From positions 2,699,056 to 2,763,055 of the forward strand of contig VYZB01000024.1 of NCBI GenBank assembly GCA_013397455.1: a DNA stretch of 64,000 nt, written 5' to 3'. Below the pieces are notes generated by a model, which saw only the letters and a list, made by a program, of their open reading frames with translations, did no database searches and was not told where the DNA came from. The stretch's first letter is position 1, and the number at the start of each line of letters is the position of its first letter. This DNA is from Crotophaga sulcirostris (Eukaryota > Chordata > Aves > Cuculiformes > Crotophagidae). Position numbers and translations under genes: made by a program. Positions 1 through 11,385 of the stretch are shown here, piece after piece.

Positions 1-3000
1 CAACAAATAAGTACAGATTGCTTTAAAAGATACAGAAAGCAGATGAACTACGTGAAGGCAGGTGGTGGTCTGTTTACCAGTGGTTTCTTCCGTAGTCCAC
101 CAGTTGAAGGGTTTTTCGTGTTGTCTGGCTAATGCTGTTCATTCTATGATTGGAAAGCATCACATTCTCAATGACTGTTTTTATACATATTTCAAAACAG
201 ATTTTATGTTACTCTGTTTTCTTACTCAGTAGTGTTCATCTGCTGAAGTATAAATCTGTCATACCATGATCTGGAAATAGTTGTTTTAAGGTTTGGGTGT
301 TTTTTTAATAAACTCCCATTTTTTTTTTTAACCATTACCTTGCACACAGAGGCAACACTTTCTGATTTGTTCTGCTATAAGCAATTCCATTGTGCCCCAT
401 GGGACTGCAAGCATGAGTAATTCCTGTTTGGCATGTGTGTGAAATGCTGATCAGGCCCATAATAACCACTGGAAGATTATTATTAACTGTACCTTGGTGG
501 TTTTATCTCTGTTTGTGCTTAGGAGTTATTAACACATTCTGACTTCTGCACAAAGGAGGTGACTGACCTGCTCTTTTGTGTTGTGAGGTTATAGGGTTGC
601 TTCATACGTGAAAAGTTAAAGTCAAAATTTAGCTCCAAGATTTCAGTGATGTCGTTCTGTTATGAAGGAAAGCATTTTTCCATACTGTATGGAAAGTTGA
701 GCGTTTCTGTAGCTTGTCTCATTTACATGATCTTTATTTTCCTAAATATATTTTGTCCACCTTTTTGGGTACCATGAATAAGGATGCCACTTGTGAAACA
801 AGCACTGTCCTAATTTTGTTCCTCAGGTGCAGAATTTAAAATAAAACCTAAAGTTCCCAGCTAGACCTGTAGACTTTCCATGAATTGGGCAGCAGTATTT
901 CCACAATCTTTTGCAGACTCCTGCATTGCAAGCTGTTTAAAGGTGAACTATTTCCTGTCATGATTTGTATATCTTTCCTATGTGGCATGGTGCATCCCAT
1001 AGGGACTACCTGGAGCACAGTATCTTCAGATAAGGATTTGTTCACATTTACTTTGTTTGAAGCATAGGAAGAGTGAACATTGAGCTGTCGCCAGAAGATC
1101 GTGTGGGCATGCTGTACCCTTTGATAGACAGGTTATAAATAATGCATTTGAGTAAGGGCTACATTCTTAATTTGGACCACAAAATGGAAGTAGTAAAAGA
1201 TAACATTTTTTAAAAATGGTAACAAATTTGACCTAATCCAGTTCAAAGTGAAAAGAATGGAAATTTTCCACTAGCTTTAGCATAAGTTACATCAGCCCTA
1301 TTATGACTTCCATAGGAGTGTTTAATCCTTTTGCATACAACTTTGTAATCATAACTTTGCACTCCTAGAAGTGACTTGATTGAAAATGCTGAGAATAGTT
1401 ACAGCACACTGAGCAGCAATGAAAGCTTCCTAACCCTGCCTGCCTATAATCATGGTAGCTCTCTGCGCACATGAAATTCCTGCAGTGGGTATAGCTGCTG
1501 TTCAGGCTGTGCATCCCTAATGGGATAATGTCTTTTAATTTTCAGGAAAAGAGTTCATTCTGGAATTGGAGAATTTGAAGAATGACAAGCAAACAGCTTG
1601 AAGCGACTTCCAGTTGAAGAAGTCCATTCCAAACATGAAAGGCAACATCAGGGGAAGTATAAAAGTGCTCAGGTAGCTGGAAGGCACGTAAACAACTTAG
1701 ACTAAGATTGTTGGGAAGCAGAAGAGTGCTGTGCCATAAGAGACAAATGTAAATTAGGAAACTTGTTACGGGGAGGTGTGTGAGCACATTTGATCAATGC
1801 GGAAGCATAAAACCAGAAAAGCAGAACAGAGATATTCAAAATGAGGCACAACACATGTGAGTTATTCAGGAATCTCAGGCTCTGAGATACTGGACTACTT
1901 TACATCCTTAGTTCTAGGGGGTTAGCACAGCGTAATAAAAGCTACGGCATAACACAATGAAAACATCTTTAAGGATACGTTTCCCCATTTTTAACTTGTC
2001 TCATCAAATACAAAGACAGTAACAGCCATTGCTCTTACCTGTATTTGGAATTCTTAAACAGGTGAAGCAAGTTCCCGTGGGGCAAAATACTGCAAAATTC
2101 TAATACGCCCTGCAGTGTGGTGTTGACCCAAGTGTCCTCTCTTGAAATACAAGAACCGCTGTGCTTGGGTAAGGCCACTGCACTTGGGTAAAGATTAATT
2201 CTGAGTAATATATGATGTAAATGTTATTTCAGCTGCCATTGTAGCCTCCGTGAAACTACCTCCAACTTGAAGCTCTTATTCTCCCAAGTAAGTTAATAAG
2301 GATTGAGAAAGAAGGGTTCAGGAACAGCATTTTTGGAGATGTGGTGGAATGAATACGTGTTAGAGAGACCCAAAGAGAAAGTTAAAATAAAGAAAAAGAG
2401 AAGTGAAAAGAATGCATGACTGGACAATTCCTCTAATGATTTGGAAACACAAGAGTGTTTATTTTTAGAAATATTTTGAGGGGACATATAGCATGATTGG
2501 GAAATAATTTGGTGGAAGTGTCAGGAGAGCACCCTATCTGGGTCACAAACAACTTGATGATGGGAATTTTGTGTGTGTTTTTTTTCTAATCCCAGAAGCC
2601 ATCAAGTCGTCCAAGAAGTAACTTTTTTAAGACAACCCTTTTCAAAATGAATGGATTATGTTTAATTTTATGCTAGCTTTGTTTTTAGAAAGCTGAAAAA
2701 TCAAGACTTTTGGGTTTCTCAGACATCAAACATCTCATTAGAATGTTGTACAAATTGTCTTAATGTCACAATAGATTTATTTAAATAAGTTATTTAGCCT
2801 ACAATAATTTCAATCAGTTTCTTAATGTACAATAAAATATTAATTATGTTACATCTGCCTTCTTGCTTGAATTTCTCATTTTAATTTATGTATATAATCT
2901 GTCCAACTATTGATTCATCAACTCATAACTCAGGACATTTTAAGAGGATCTCCAAAACATTTTGGAGTGAGAGAAAAAAGAGACATAAGCCTCTAAAAGG

Positions 3001-3980
3001 GAAAGTTTTTTTAAAAAGAAAAAAGTGTTCTGATCAGTAATTGGGAAATAAAAAATAAAAAATTAGGAAATTAACAATACAGGATCATTACTTGTATTCA
3101 TGTTTTCAAAGAACAAGGAAACATTAATAGAATCTCTAACATAGAAATTTCATTTATTGGTATTTATACTATATTCCTATATTCAGTTTTCTATATAGAA
3201 GAGACTATTTTAATTTAGAGGTTAGCAATATGTGCTTTCACTAGTAGAGCACTCAGTAATTATACGAATTGGTTGCAGGAACACAGTGGGCTTTTCTTGC
3301 TCTGTACAGAGGAAAAAAAAGGAAAGCAAACAAGATTATGAAAATCTAGGCAATGAGAAGAGTGAGCACCTGATTCCCTCAGAATGAGCAGGCATTTTCC
3401 AGCTTTGCTTAAAAGCTGGTACCCTGAGCCTTGCTAAGCCAGTGCGTAGCTGTACGTGATTTTACAGAGGAAAACAAAAAAGAGCTTTTCAGGAGAATTA
3501 AATTCACTGACAGCTGCTAGAAATGTCTTCTTCCGTGCATGTACAGTGTGTAAATCATAAAATATTTTAGATTATACAAATCTTCTCTGGAAAGTTCCAA
3601 GAGCCCTATGAAATTTCTACAAATCACCGGCAGGCATATTTCATAAATCAAACATACTTGTAAGGTCCCATCAACATAACCTTTGCATTAATTGATTCAG
3701 TAATGTATTTTTAATATTAGAAATTTCACATTTTTGGTCTTACGGGCAATGCAAGAATCTCTCTATTAATACTCGAGACTCATGTACGTACTTTTGTACA
3801 AATAAAATTTCTTAGCTTTGTAAGAATGGCCCAGGGCCTGTGTGTCATTCAGGCTTTACTTACCCCCTCAAAATATGTTTTAAGTAAAACTAAAACACTG
3901 CTAAATGTTTATATTGGTTCTGTGAACAAAAGTGAATTTTCCCTCAAATCTTTATTCTGCTAGACAGAAATTGTTGTTAT
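1..3980. other. Unassigned AT-rich non-coding DNA
   Basis: I recognise no gene or repeat family here. The open frames are short (at most about 80 codons), overlap on both strands and show no protein-like composition. The stretch has A/T runs, and an AATAAA-type hexamer near 1935. An exon-like segment near 1546 is described under the findings. It is best read as unique intergenic or intronic sequence. Confidence 0.6.
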
Positions 3981-4943
3981 GTCTCGGTTTTGTTTAGTAT
4001 CTTTAGTAATGATCTGGATGAGGCGATCAAGTGCACCCTTCATAAGTTTGCAGATGACACCAAGTTGGGTGGGAGTGTTGATCCACTTGAGGGTAGGAAG
4101 GCTCTACAGGGGGATCTGAACAGACTGGATTGATGGGCTGAGACCAGCAGTGTGAGGTTTGATGAGGCCAAGTGTCTGGTCCTGCACTTGGGCCACAACA
4201 ACCCCATAAAACTCTACTGGCTTGGGGAACTGGGAAGTGTGGGTGGAAAGCTGCCTGGTGGAAAAGGGCCTGGCGGTATTGGTCGATAGCCAAATGAACA
4301 TGAGCTGGCAATATGCCCAGGTGGCCAAGAGGGCCAACAGCATCCTGGCTTGTATCAGAAATAGTGTGGCCAGCAGGACCAGGGAAGTGATTGTCTCCTT
4401 GTACTCGGCACTGGTGAGGTTGCACCTCACATCCTGTTGTTGGTTTTGGGCCCCTCACTACAAGAAGGACATTGAGGTGCTGGAGCGTGTCCAGAGAAGG
4501 GCAACAAAGCTGGTGAAGGTTCTGTAGAACAAGTCTTATGAGGAGCAACTGAGGGAACTGGGATTGTTTAGTCTGGTGAGAAGGAAGCTGAGGGAAGACG
4601 TTATTGCTCTTTACAATTACCTGAAAGAAGATTGTAGCAAGGTGGGTGTTGATCTCTTCTGCCAAGTAACAAGTGATAGGGCAAGAGGAAATGGCCTCAA
4701 GTTGTGGCAAGGGAGGTTTAAATAGGATAGTAGGAAAAATTCTTTGCAGAAAGTGTCGTCAAGAATTGGAAGAGGCTCTCCATGGGAGTGGTTGAGTCCC
4801 CATCCCTGGAGATATTTAAGAGAGGTGTAGATGTGGTGCTTAGGGTCATGGTTTAGTGGTGGACTTAGCAGTGCTAGGTTAATGATTGGACTTGATCTTA
4901 AAGGTCTTTTCCGACCTGAAGGATTGTATGATTCTATGATTCT
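3981..4943 (+). mobile_element. CR1 LINE, 5'-truncated, decayed ORF2
   Basis: This is the 3' portion of a chicken-repeat-1 (CR1) non-LTR retrotransposon. It begins inside the reverse transcriptase at a stretch reading like [13 protein letters not shown]. It contains the catalytic FADDT motif at 4047-4061, then the CR1 C-terminal region, where the LVLHLGHNNP stretch and the VQRRATKLV stretch (about 4489-4515) are readable. It ends in two copies of the ATTCTATG-type octamer at 4930-4943. The frame is broken: TGA follows the LNRLD codons near 4131, and other stops and small indels follow, so it is inactive. In the family the enzyme nicks DNA and copies its RNA from the 3' end, which explains the 5' truncation. 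The 5' limit is uncertain by about 20 bp. Confidence 0.93.
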
Positions 4944-5379
4944 AAGAGGCAAAAGTTCAGATGTTTTTGAGCAGATCGATCTGTATTCCATTGTATTATG
5001 TACTTTTTGGCTTTGCAGTCTGTAAGGAATCTGTGGAATAGGGACTAATTTTCAGCATTTCGTCTGGCATCATAGTTATAAACCAAATTAGTCTAGACAG
5101 TTTGATTAGCATGATAAGATCAGCTGCTACTTTTATAGCTAACCTTTCCATAAGGAATGTGGAGCATACGTATGTGTAGATCTGTAAAGCACATATTAAA
5201 GACAGTAGGATGACAGTGTTTGTGTCTCAAGTGGCTTAAATTTAGATTCTGATGACAGAAAAGGTAGAAGATTGCAAGCATTGTGAACAAACACTAGCCT
5301 GGAAAAGGGAAAGTACTACAGAGATAAGATGTATGTTTATTATGTCACAAACTTTCATCTTGCTTATTATCAGTGTTAT
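4944..5379. other. Unassigned AT-rich spacer
   Basis: Between the CR1 and the first copy of the local duplication I see no gene, repeat or structured motif that I can name. Confidence 0.55.
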
Positions 5380-5560
5380 TCTCCTCTCATTTCTCTTCAC
5401 ACATGCACACAAGTGCAAGTACACATTTATTCCAGGCACTGTTTTTCCTGTAATGGCTTCCCATTTAAATCTCACCAGCCAAACTTTTAACAGAAACTAA
5501 ACGTAGTCACTGAGGGTCAGATGCTCAGAGAGAGCTTCAAATCACAAAATGCAAGTCTTG
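5380..5560. repeat. Local duplication, copy A
   Basis: This segment aligns by eye with 6576-6750 at an almost constant offset of 1,200 bp. The best block is TTAAATCTCACCA (5465-5477), shared exactly with 6665-6677. It is followed by matching blocks with substitutions (AAACTAAACGTAGT against AAGCTAAATGTGGT) and a short gap. Upstream, a CA-rich block and TTTATTC also align. Identity is roughly two thirds, so the copies are old. It could be an ancient tandem duplication or two copies of an interspersed repeat I do not recognise. Confidence 0.55.
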
Positions 5561-6575
5561 AGGAAGCTGTCTGAGCATAGAAGTCTTGCTCACCTTCATC
5601 TGAACCTAATGATTCACTTTTTATGGCAGTCCTATCTGTGCCTCTGAGGTCTACCTTAATTGTATCTCATTTTCTCCTGATACATAACTGAAATCACGTG
5701 CAGAGCTCCTAGATCAGTCCTGTGTTTCTGAAAAAGCCCCATGAGGCTGATCCTTCTTCAGCGAATTAAAACAGATATAGAGACATGCTGCAGAGAGGTA
5801 CCTGGCTATAGAGCTTCCAGACATTAAAATGGAACAAAATCTCCCAGAGGAAGCTCATTTTCTCTGGCACTTTTTCTGTTCTCTTTCTAGATATATTTCA
5901 TGGCTTTGAGGCACAGCCCTCCCCTTAGTTCTTCTTATCATCATGAAGTCTTTGCAGGTAGTCATGTCTAAAATACTCCTCAGTGTTCTGGTTTTGAACA
6001 CACTCATATTCCAAAGGGAAAAAAAATGGAAAGGGAGGACATGCAGGATCTGTCACCTTTGTAAGTCCAAACCAGTTATTTTAGCTATTGCTGTATATCG
6101 AGAAGCGAGAGTGTTGGAAGTTTTCAGTCAGAGGGCTGGCAATGCATTTCAGTCTTGCCCCACAACATCTTTTCTGTTTCAGTTCTGGACCTTGGCTCTA
6201 GAAGATATTTGAAAAAAATTCACCTTTTTTTTTTCCATCAATAAGTGGAAACAAAATCTGTACATAAATAAGAAATGTCTTGGCCAATAAATTTCAATCG
6301 GAAAATAAATCTTCTGCTGTAACTTCCTGTGTGTTGTGTTTTTAATGCATTTTTTAAAATGGAAAATTCTTTAAGCAGTTACTTTTTGCTGCCATGTACC
6401 AAAAATAAAAATATGGCATGTTTTCCAGTACCGTTATGTTCTGGGTTGTGCTTCACCTCATAGGGGTTTAACAAGGTTCATCTTTTCAAATTCATCTTAA
6501 CCTGATTTCTATCACTTACAGTTTTACAAAGGAGTGTGAAAGTCATTCAAATTCAGGCAGCAAGTATACCAGGGA
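5561..6575. other. Unassigned spacer between the duplicated segments
   Basis: No gene or named repeat is seen. An 89-codon open frame at 5943-6212 lacks protein-like features and has no support. Flanking alignment at the 1,200-bp offset does not clearly extend into this stretch. Confidence 0.5.
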
Positions 6576-6750
6576 CTCTCACCTCTCTCCACACCACTCA
6601 GGCATACACATGTACACAACCACATCTTTATTCTAGCAAAGTTGTTGATTCATTTGCTGCCCAGTTAAATCTCACCAACTGAACTGTGAACACAAGCTAA
6701 ATGTGGTAGTTGGATACTCAAAGGAGACTGCAAACCACAGAAAAAAATTT
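6576..6750. repeat. Local duplication, copy B
   Basis: This is the partner of 5380-5560, in the same orientation. The shared core is TTAAATCTCACCA at 6665-6677. Relative to copy A there is a small deletion after the GTGGTAGTT block. The downstream similarity fades after the CAAACCACAGAAAA stretch near 6730-6744. Confidence 0.55.
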
Positions 6751-9700
6751 GAGATGTGCTTGAGATTTCTGGTACCAGTTTGAGCACATGTAATGAATTC
6801 AATAGTTATAATTTCCACACAGTCTTTCTAAAGAGGGTGAATTCCAAGGACAACATTTGGTATGTGGTGGGACCAGTTTGAATGCATGTCAATCCAATGC
6901 AAATCCTGATTCTTTGTGCAGGCTGACATCATGTAGCATCATTGAACTCGCTTTCCTTGTATCTCGTTGCAGAGTCAGAGATTATTTTTCCTAGTGATTT
7001 ACTTATCTGGATTTCAGTATTGGGTGATGATTAATGAATTTTTTTGAGGCATGGAAACTGGCTCACTGCATATCTTTACAAGATCTGGTCCTTAGAAGTT
7101 GGGTAGGAAACAAATATTCAGTAACTTTTAATACCCCAAAAAAGTGTGATTGATATTACATCCATGTTTATTAAACCATAGGAAAACTGAAGCATTTGTG
7201 ATTTACATGCTTTCTAACAGTGTTGATAATCACAGTGCCCTGCAAGAGTATGAGATGGTGTGTAGTATGAAATATATTTTGGATGACACAATTCTTATTA
7301 AAGATCTAGGAAATTAATTTAAAGGTGTTTGCAGTCCCTTCCAAGGAAAGACAAACAGGACATAATACCCTTCTTCCCAAAATAACTGCAGTCACACATC
7401 ACCAGTATCGTATATGTCATTTAATAACAATATGCACATGACTTTCAGTGGGCTGAACTTGTTGCTGTAAGTTCATTTTACTTTCCAGTACAGCATATAA
7501 ATTGTTAATGAGAAGATTTGAGACAGCCTTTTCCCATAAGGTGAAAGTCTCTGCTCTTGTTGTGGCTGTTGCTTTATTTTTTTGATTTTTTTCAGGACAA
7601 GGTTGAGAATGCAGAAACATTTAGGAGAGGAGACTACAGATTTTGGTTGATTTGTCTTTTTTGTAGCTATTATGGAGCTGCTAGAGATCTTTGTGTCCAG
7701 AGGAAGGCCATTATATCAAGATGAATTTTCTTACTGTTAGAATGTGTTTAATTCAGACAATAAAGAAATCCAGATATTGGAGATTGTGTAGTGGGATTGT
7801 GTCTACAGTTTGTTGGAAAGGATTTTTCCCTCTGAATTAACAAATTTCAGAGTAGGAGATTGTCTTTTGATTCCGCAAGCATTACACGAAGGGTGTTCTT
7901 CAAATACAAAGTGTCCCAGAGGGATGTAACCATCAGCCTGGTGGAGCAAAATGGAAAACATCTGACTGGGATACCTTAGTAAGAGATAACAGTGAAACTT
8001 TCATTGACATTAAGGCTAGGTAATCTCCAAAAAAGAGGGCGCTTATTTAGTTGCCTAAAAATAGATGAGTACCCTGCTGATAATGTTTGCTCAAGTACAA
8101 AACTTCTGCAGTTCCTTTACATCTGAAGAGAAGAATAGAGAGGGACACAGAAACACTGAGCAGAATTTTGCTATACTTTTGAGTACTGATATTGCTATTT
8201 CTGGGAAACAGTTGACAAAGTTTTTTTGTATGAAATTGGATGTATCTTACCAGCTTGTTTGTGAGCATTCAGACTAACTGCATAAATGCTTTACTAGCTA
8301 ACTAGTAAACTAGTTAAGTATGTACCTGAAATAAGTGTTGTAGCAAACAAATATTGAAGTTGTTAATTCCATAATTTGTGGGGAATGTGAATAGTAGATC
8401 AGGAACTGAACAAAATAACACATTTAGAAGGAAGACTGGGAATGAGAGAAATTTCTGCACACACCAAAATTTTCACTAAGACACTCGCTTTGAGAAGTGA
8501 TTGTGTGGTAAATTTTGCCTTAGCTTTTTGTCTGCTAGTTTCTCTTTGTAAGCATCCTGTTGGCTTCAGTGACAGGACATGTCATTCCTATTCTGTTACT
8601 ACTGTCTGTGCTTGTATAAAAGCCGTTCACGTTAGAGTAGTTTCAGAATAAAGAATCCATTGAATATTTTTTTCTTGCTATTCATATTTGTATCTCTAGC
8701 TATGGATTGTTATTCTTTGTTTATTTTTAGCCTTTTTCCCCTTCTGTTCCATCTTACTTTCTTCCTCCTTTTCTTCACTTTAATGGCAGATACTATACTT
8801 ATAAATTCCTTCTTGGACAGCAGTGTCAAATTCTGAACAATACCGTTTGCATTCTTGTAGCACATTCTTCCTGCAAGCCAAATTACCTGATAGATTTTTT
8901 AAAGCTAGTTTAGCCAATTTCATCTTGTATTGGTAATCTCCCAAGTAAAAGTGCAATTTTTCTTTTCACATTAATGGCATCTAAAAAGGTTTTGTAGATA
9001 GAGCTAATAGTTCTAATCATGCTTTTAGATCCCAGCTCCTTTGCTCTTCCTTAAATATTTGTGTTGAAACTTTCCTTGCTAGGTGAATACTTATTCATCC
9101 ATGCCTTAGGCTGAGTTTTCTAGGGAGTTCTGAAAGAATTTCAGTTAAAGAGTACATCCTGGATGTACATGAACTTTGTCTGCTCTCCCTTTTTTATGTT
9201 CCTTGCTCACCCTTAGTCTGTCAGTGCTTATGGCCATAGCGGTGCTGAAGCTGAGAACAGAAAGTCTTCCTCCAGAAGTTCTGTAATGTTCCAGGTAATG
9301 TTGTTTATGATTCACTGTCTTGATTTTTCAACAGCAGGAGATGACTTTTGGCTATGTCTTAGACTCATTTATTTCAGCATGTAGCAGGACATGACTTTTC
9401 CAGCACCTTGGGCTAAGGTTCTTGCATTACAGATACCCAAATTGTCTCACAGGCTTCCAACCTCTACAGCTGTGTTTTTCTGGTCACAGAAGACTTGGGT
9501 AGAATAAATAGGGAAAGCTTGCTCTTCAGGTAGGGCGGATACTGATGTGCTGGGTGAGACATTAAACAGAAAGTTAGAAAATAAATCTTCTCATGACCAA
9601 TTGTGTCCTCAAGGGTGAGTCCTTTCTTCTAGTCCTTTTTCATAGTTCACAGGTTCAACAAACTCCATCCAACTCTTTCTGACCCCAGAAGAAATCTCTT

Positions 9701-11239
9701 TCTTTGTGCCACTTCAACACCTTTGTGCAGACTTGCTACAGGCTTTCTGCTTCCAGTCTTTCCTACTCCCTGTCTACCTCAGCCCAGAAGGCTTCCCAAG
9801 CTCAGCCTGCTCAGTCACTTCTGGGTGCTCCTCTGTTCTCCAAGGGGGTTATGCTGAACTCAGAATAACTGTAAGTCTTCCTCACTGCTCCTCATTGTTA
9901 ATACCTATCTAGCAGGACATAGGATGTGGATTACCTATACAGCAAATTGCAGTCAAATATTATGACAGTATTGCACATCGTCCTGTATGCCAAAGTTTTG
10001 ACATGCCTATAGTTCTCCACACAACTTTAAATTCAAACTACTGGATGTACTTTTTACAACTGAACTAATTCCTTGCAAGTATTTTTTTCTCTCCTTTCCC
10101 TTTAACTCCTTTGTTGCCAGATTTGGGAGAATATCCTTCTTCTGTTTACGAAGCTAATCTCTTTGCACTCTGTGCTGCCAAATTTCTGTAACACAGAAAT
10201 CACTATTAAAGATCTTTTATGCTGCCTCTGGAGAATGACCTATCCTCCTTACTGCTTTCAGGGAGTTTCTAGATAATGCTTAGCAATCTATTTAAACAGC
10301 ATTTTGCACATTGACTACTAATGGTCTTTTCTATGTTTTCATGAAAAATCTGATATCTGAGTAGAAGAAAGTCTGAGCATTAATTGTGGTGTTGTCTGCA
10401 GTTATAGCAGACTGTAGCTTGGTGATGAATGCATCAAGGGCTCTAGAAAGAAAATTATTTGAAAAATGGAGTTCTTTCTACGTTCTGCTTCCTGTATTCA
10501 TTATTTCTCAGGAACTGGGTAAATAAGTGCTACATTTTAAAATACCGTTTATTCCTTAAAGCATGGTTGAGAATGCAGATTTTCCATCCAACGCCTGGTA
10601 TTCTAGGAATCTGGTTGCTTACTGATTCAATGATTAAGCAGACAATAAAAGTGATGCCAGATATGGGTTTTAAAATTCTCAGGAAGATGTGTGAATCTAA
10701 CTGAGGAACCTGACATCTTGGATCTCCTTCATCCTCCAAAAGATATTATTTCCTTGGAAGTAAAGGCAATACCACTCCTTTGAGCAGAAGGCTCAAGTGT
10801 GGAATCTGAGCACACCGATACATTTCCCTGCAACTCTTAAAAAAGTTGCTGACAGGCAAAGGTTCAGAAATCATCCCAGTTGACTGTATTTTCCTACTAC
10901 CCAGTTAAAGGTTGTTTCACACTGAGAAGAGTGAATATGGTGGCTCTGTCTTTATTTTCTAATCTGCTTTGGCTCACCATTCTGAAATTCCTTATCTGAA
11001 CATGCCACAGGGGGTCCTGGATGAATCCTCCTCCAGGACCCTAAAAGTCCTTTACTGATCCTACTTGCAGCACCTATTTGGCAGATTTTGGTGAGATTTT
11101 AAAATAAAAGATTATTTTTTTCCAATATGGCACTCATCACCTTTCATTTTTGTATAAGATGCCTCTAGCATCCCTTTGTTGTTGTATTTGATTTTTGGGT
11201 GGGTTTAATCATCTTTATACACTTATCTTCCCCTAGTGT
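6751..11239. other. Unassigned AT-rich non-coding DNA
   Basis: No coding gene or recognisable transposon is seen. The 60-80 codon open frames (for example 8065-8277 and 10459-10704) have opposing frames of similar length and no recognisable domain. The only compact structure noted is a short inverted repeat at 8299-8316. Confidence 0.55.
8299..8316. repeat. Short perfect inverted repeat
   Basis: TAACTAG (8299-8305) and CTAGTTA (8310-8316) are exact reverse complements separated by TAAA. A 7-bp AT-rich stem is easily reached by chance, and no function is implied. Confidence 0.5.
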
Positions 11240-11385
11240 CCTTTGGAGCTGTTTGAAGACTGGATGAGACACTGAGTGCCATGGTTTAGGTGATGAGATG
11301 GTGTTAGTGTTGGCTTATAGGTTGGACTTGATGATCTCAGAGGTCCCTTCCAACCCGGTGATACTGTGATACTGTGATACTGTGA
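11240..11385 (+). mobile_element. CR1 LINE 3' end, GATACTGT-tail type
   Basis: This is only the last ~145 bp of a CR1. It carries the end of ORF2 (GACTGGATGAGACACTGAGT, then GCCATGGTTTAG, encoding the ORF end and stop). The 3' UTR block GGTTGGACTTGATGATCTCA follows, then AGAGGTCCCTTCCAACC, and three copies of the octamer TGATACTG close it. The UTR is nearly identical to that of the copy at 41.2 kb, so both belong to one subfamily. Confidence 0.92.

Noticed and set aside
2233..2287. 55-nt segment between a TTATTTCAG acceptor and a GTAAGT donor
   Set aside because: The acceptor is mediocre, and an open frame over 55 nt is expected by chance. There is no partner exon or homology.
4222..4527. 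101-codon plus-strand open frame
   Set aside because: It lies inside the CR1 and mixes out-of-frame and in-frame ORF2 segments. It is not a separate gene.
4027..4710. Longest open frame of the window, 227 codons on the minus strand
   Set aside because: It is exactly antisense to the plus-strand CR1 ORF2. CR1 elements commonly show such antisense frames, and the peptide resembles nothing known.
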